From Atopsyche davidsoni (lineage: Eukaryota; Arthropoda; Insecta; Trichoptera; Hydrobiosidae): 64,000 nt of DNA. The position numbers were made by a program, and so were the translations under genes. Under the pieces are notes generated by a model that had not been told where the DNA came from, searched no databases, and worked only from the letters and a program-made list of their open reading frames with translations. Numbering within the stretch: the stretch's first letter is position 1; every line of letters begins with the position of its first letter. The stretch is from NCBI GenBank assembly GCA_022113835.1, contig JAILWY010000010.1, positions 9,013,001 through 9,077,000 of the forward strand, written 5' to 3'. This document shows, piece by piece, positions 53,492-64,000 of the stretch.

Positions 53492-56024
53492 AAAAGAAGA
53501 AACATTATTTAGAGCACCTACAATCAATGGAAATTTATAGTCAATCATTTTAAAGTATGAATGATTACTTTTACCTATTTTCTTTTTATTTTAATTTGCT
53601 TAGATTTATAAACAAACATAATAAAATCAATTTCATCATAATCAATACATTTTATAATTTTTCATACTTTAAAAAGTTTATCAAAAGCTCTGCAGGTGCC
53701 ACAAAATAAGAGCTGTTATTTTGGTATATTTATTAAAGTTGCAAAATACTTGACAAATCTATTTTTCAATTTACCGTGTATTCATTACTTGATTTACAAA
53801 AATACTGAAAGTGAAAATATTATGTTAAGTTAGAGAATCAACAAAATTTCAATCCAATTTGAATAAAGTTACTTGACTTTTCTCAATATCAACACAAATG
53901 CATATTTTATTCAATAAAATAACGTAACTCAACATTAGAATATAACAGCCGTAAATAATTCATATAACGCAAATTACTTTTACAATCATAGAATATTGAA
54001 CCTAAATAATCAAGTTAAAAATACTGTTTTCAAGAGACTTTTTTTATTGACAAATAATTCTTATTTTTCATTTTAATTTTTTTATTTTTGATAACATATA
54101 AGAGCCAAATTTTACTACAAACATACACATATCAACTTTATTTAACACTGTTATGTAAGTTTGACAAGGACCCATTCTGTATTTTTTTAATGAAATATGT
54201 CATGATGTAAAAGTGTTATTAGAAGCAGATAAACATCAACTGTGATTAAATTGATCTTTAAAAAGGAAAAAAATTGCAGGATATTTTTAATAAAATCATA
54301 ATTTTTTAAACTGTGCTATCTTCTAACTGATACCAGACTATGCAGCAAATGAATCCTTATTAAACCACTTTAACACTGTGTTAACAGATTATAATTATTA
54401 CTTTAGTACATAAGTTACTTTTATGATATTTTAAGAATAACAAAACTTGGAGAGTCCAAGTTCAAATTTATACTATCACTAAATAAGCGTGGATATTGAG
54501 GGACTAAATGCTACAGCAAATCACTAATAAAGCTCAAGTCTTCGTTCCTAGATTAGAAATAAATTATAATCCTAAATTTGAAACTGAAATTTGAATTCAA
54601 TATCAAAGTAGAATAGAAAGTAACAACAAGTAGAATAAATATGCCAGACACATGTTAATTCATATTAATTAGACTTAAAATAAATTGGATGCTTTTATTC
54701 TTCAAAATATCAAGGTAATAAACATTCAAACTTAAAAGTTAAACGTTTCAGAGCTATTTGTTACGAAAAAGATTTTCAATTATAATATAAGCTATTAATA
54801 AGAAACAGCCGACATGGTTGGACAAAATTTGAAAAAAAAAATTAATGCGAGCATTATAATATATTATGAGTAATTAAGCATCAAAAACAAATATTTGCAA
54901 CTTTTTCTTTTAACATGAATATAAATACAATATTCAAAATATTTAGACCAAAACTTGGTGAATTGATATGATAGTTATAACTTGTAATTTTCCTCAAGAA
55001 TCAGAAAAGTGTCCTTTGAAATGCAAATATTTGTTTTTTTTAACTAGATTTCTCAAAATATTCTTATATTTATAATTGGACACCAACTTATACATGTACA
55101 ATCGCATTGAACATGTTAATAATCAAAAATAATCAGAAATCATAAGCCATCTCTGTGGCATGTTTTGTAAGTGAGGTAGACGTTGTTAGTAAGAATGTAT
55201 CTTTCAACAATTCTTCTTAATCTAGTTATAATATCGTAATAACATCCAATTTAAAGCTAAGTTTTACATTGTCAAATTGGTGACATACCATATCTACTAA
55301 TCATCAAATTACAAGGAACCAACCAGGCTTTTATGTAACAGTACATATGGAGATACAAAAACAATGTACATCTTAACTGTATTATATATTAATTTTACAC
55401 ACCGTTTACTTGATTTTACTTAAATATATTCAATGAATTGAAATTATTAAAAGATAGTATGGAAACATATGTTTAATGTGTAATCCCATTTACTCAATGA
55501 TATCAAAGAGAACACTTGAATTTTAACATAGCACATTTGTTTTATAAAATAGCAATTATTACAATGAACGTTTTTGAAAAAATTGTCTGCATGAGTAATT
55601 TTTTAAATAAATCTAGACACTTTTAAGGATTTTTTATCTCTTTGAATATACATTCAAAAATAATAATATTTTAGTTACGCTATAAATCAATTTTAAATGA
55701 CATTGTTTTTAAAATAATCTAAGTATTAAATTTGATCCCTACGAAATATTTAATAATAGCAAACGTTTGGTAAATCAGTTTTAGAATGTATGGAAAAATA
55801 AATGTAAAGCATACGCTGAATTGTCGTCTTCATTCTTCAATAATAAATAAAGAGATTTGGCAATATTTCTTTGAATTCCATTATAAATCACATTGATAAT
55901 AGAGTTGAAATAGTTTTAAGCAACTAAAACCTGTACTATTTATACACTGAAAATACTGAATCCACTATATTTAGGTAACACTGGGCCCGTTCGTACAACA
56001 TCAAAGAGTCATTTTTAGATTTTC

Positions 56025-63982
<7,958 letters not shown>

Positions 63983-64000
63983 CTTTGCGTTATGATATAT

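Larger units (their letters stand above)
52354..56024. other. Shared 3' region between convergent bestrophin and LDH
   Basis: AT-rich with no protein-like frame. On the plus strand AATAAA occurs at 52487-52492, 53243-53248 and 53452-53457, so bestrophin's 3' UTR could be 0.15 to 1.1 kb. For LDH (minus strand), AATAAA reads as TTTATT on this strand. The nearest clear ones are near 54136 and 54050, with a TTTAAT variant at about 55748. The two 3' UTRs may overlap if distal sites are used. Confidence 0.6.

Overview
The window is eukaryotic, AT-rich DNA (about 30% GC by eye) and most likely comes from an insect. Small GC-rich exons with GT/AG junctions lie in long AT-rich introns, with many (TA)n microsatellites and degraded mobile-element fragments. 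Lepidoptera would fit the base composition, intron sizes and protein style, but this is an inference. No prokaryotic operon, CRISPR array or intact transposon was seen.

Two protein-coding genes can be supported, and they converge tail to tail. On the plus strand (13246-52353) is a bestrophin, a Ca2+-activated chloride/anion channel. Nine coding exons join in frame into 638 residues ending at a TGA. Only the N-terminal exon is missing: by alignment with the family from memory, about 23 residues. It lies before the window or escaped recognition. The pore neck (Ile-Pro-Met-Ser-Phe...Phe) and the acidic Ca2+ clasp (Gly-Glu-Asp-Asp-Asp-Asp) are intact. The long C-terminal tail is poorly conserved.

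On the minus strand (63982-56025) is a complete six-exon L-lactate dehydrogenase of 330 residues. All catalytic residues are present, including the Gln that selects pyruvate. Its start codon lies 18 bases from the window's right end, so its promoter is outside.

Layout: 1-7050 is AT-rich with no recognised gene. At 7057-7455 is an isolated GC/CpG-rich island with a C-rich minisatellite and a CRE-type palindrome, a candidate promoter. From 7456 to 13245 the sequence is AT-rich and includes a 116-bp tandem duplication. From 13246 to 52353 is bestrophin, including 12.7-kb and 12.0-kb introns with a fold-back MITE, tRNA-like (SINE-like) fragments, microsatellites and one candidate internal first exon (34796-34946). 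From 52354 to 56024 is the shared 3' region with a perfect 16-bp-arm hairpin. From 56025 to 63982 is LDH. The two genes share no pathway; their proximity is only positional.

I found no convincing unknown system. The best leads are the candidate internal bestrophin promoter/exon, the CpG island, the fold-back repeat family, and the duplicated non-repetitive flank inside the AT microsatellite block.
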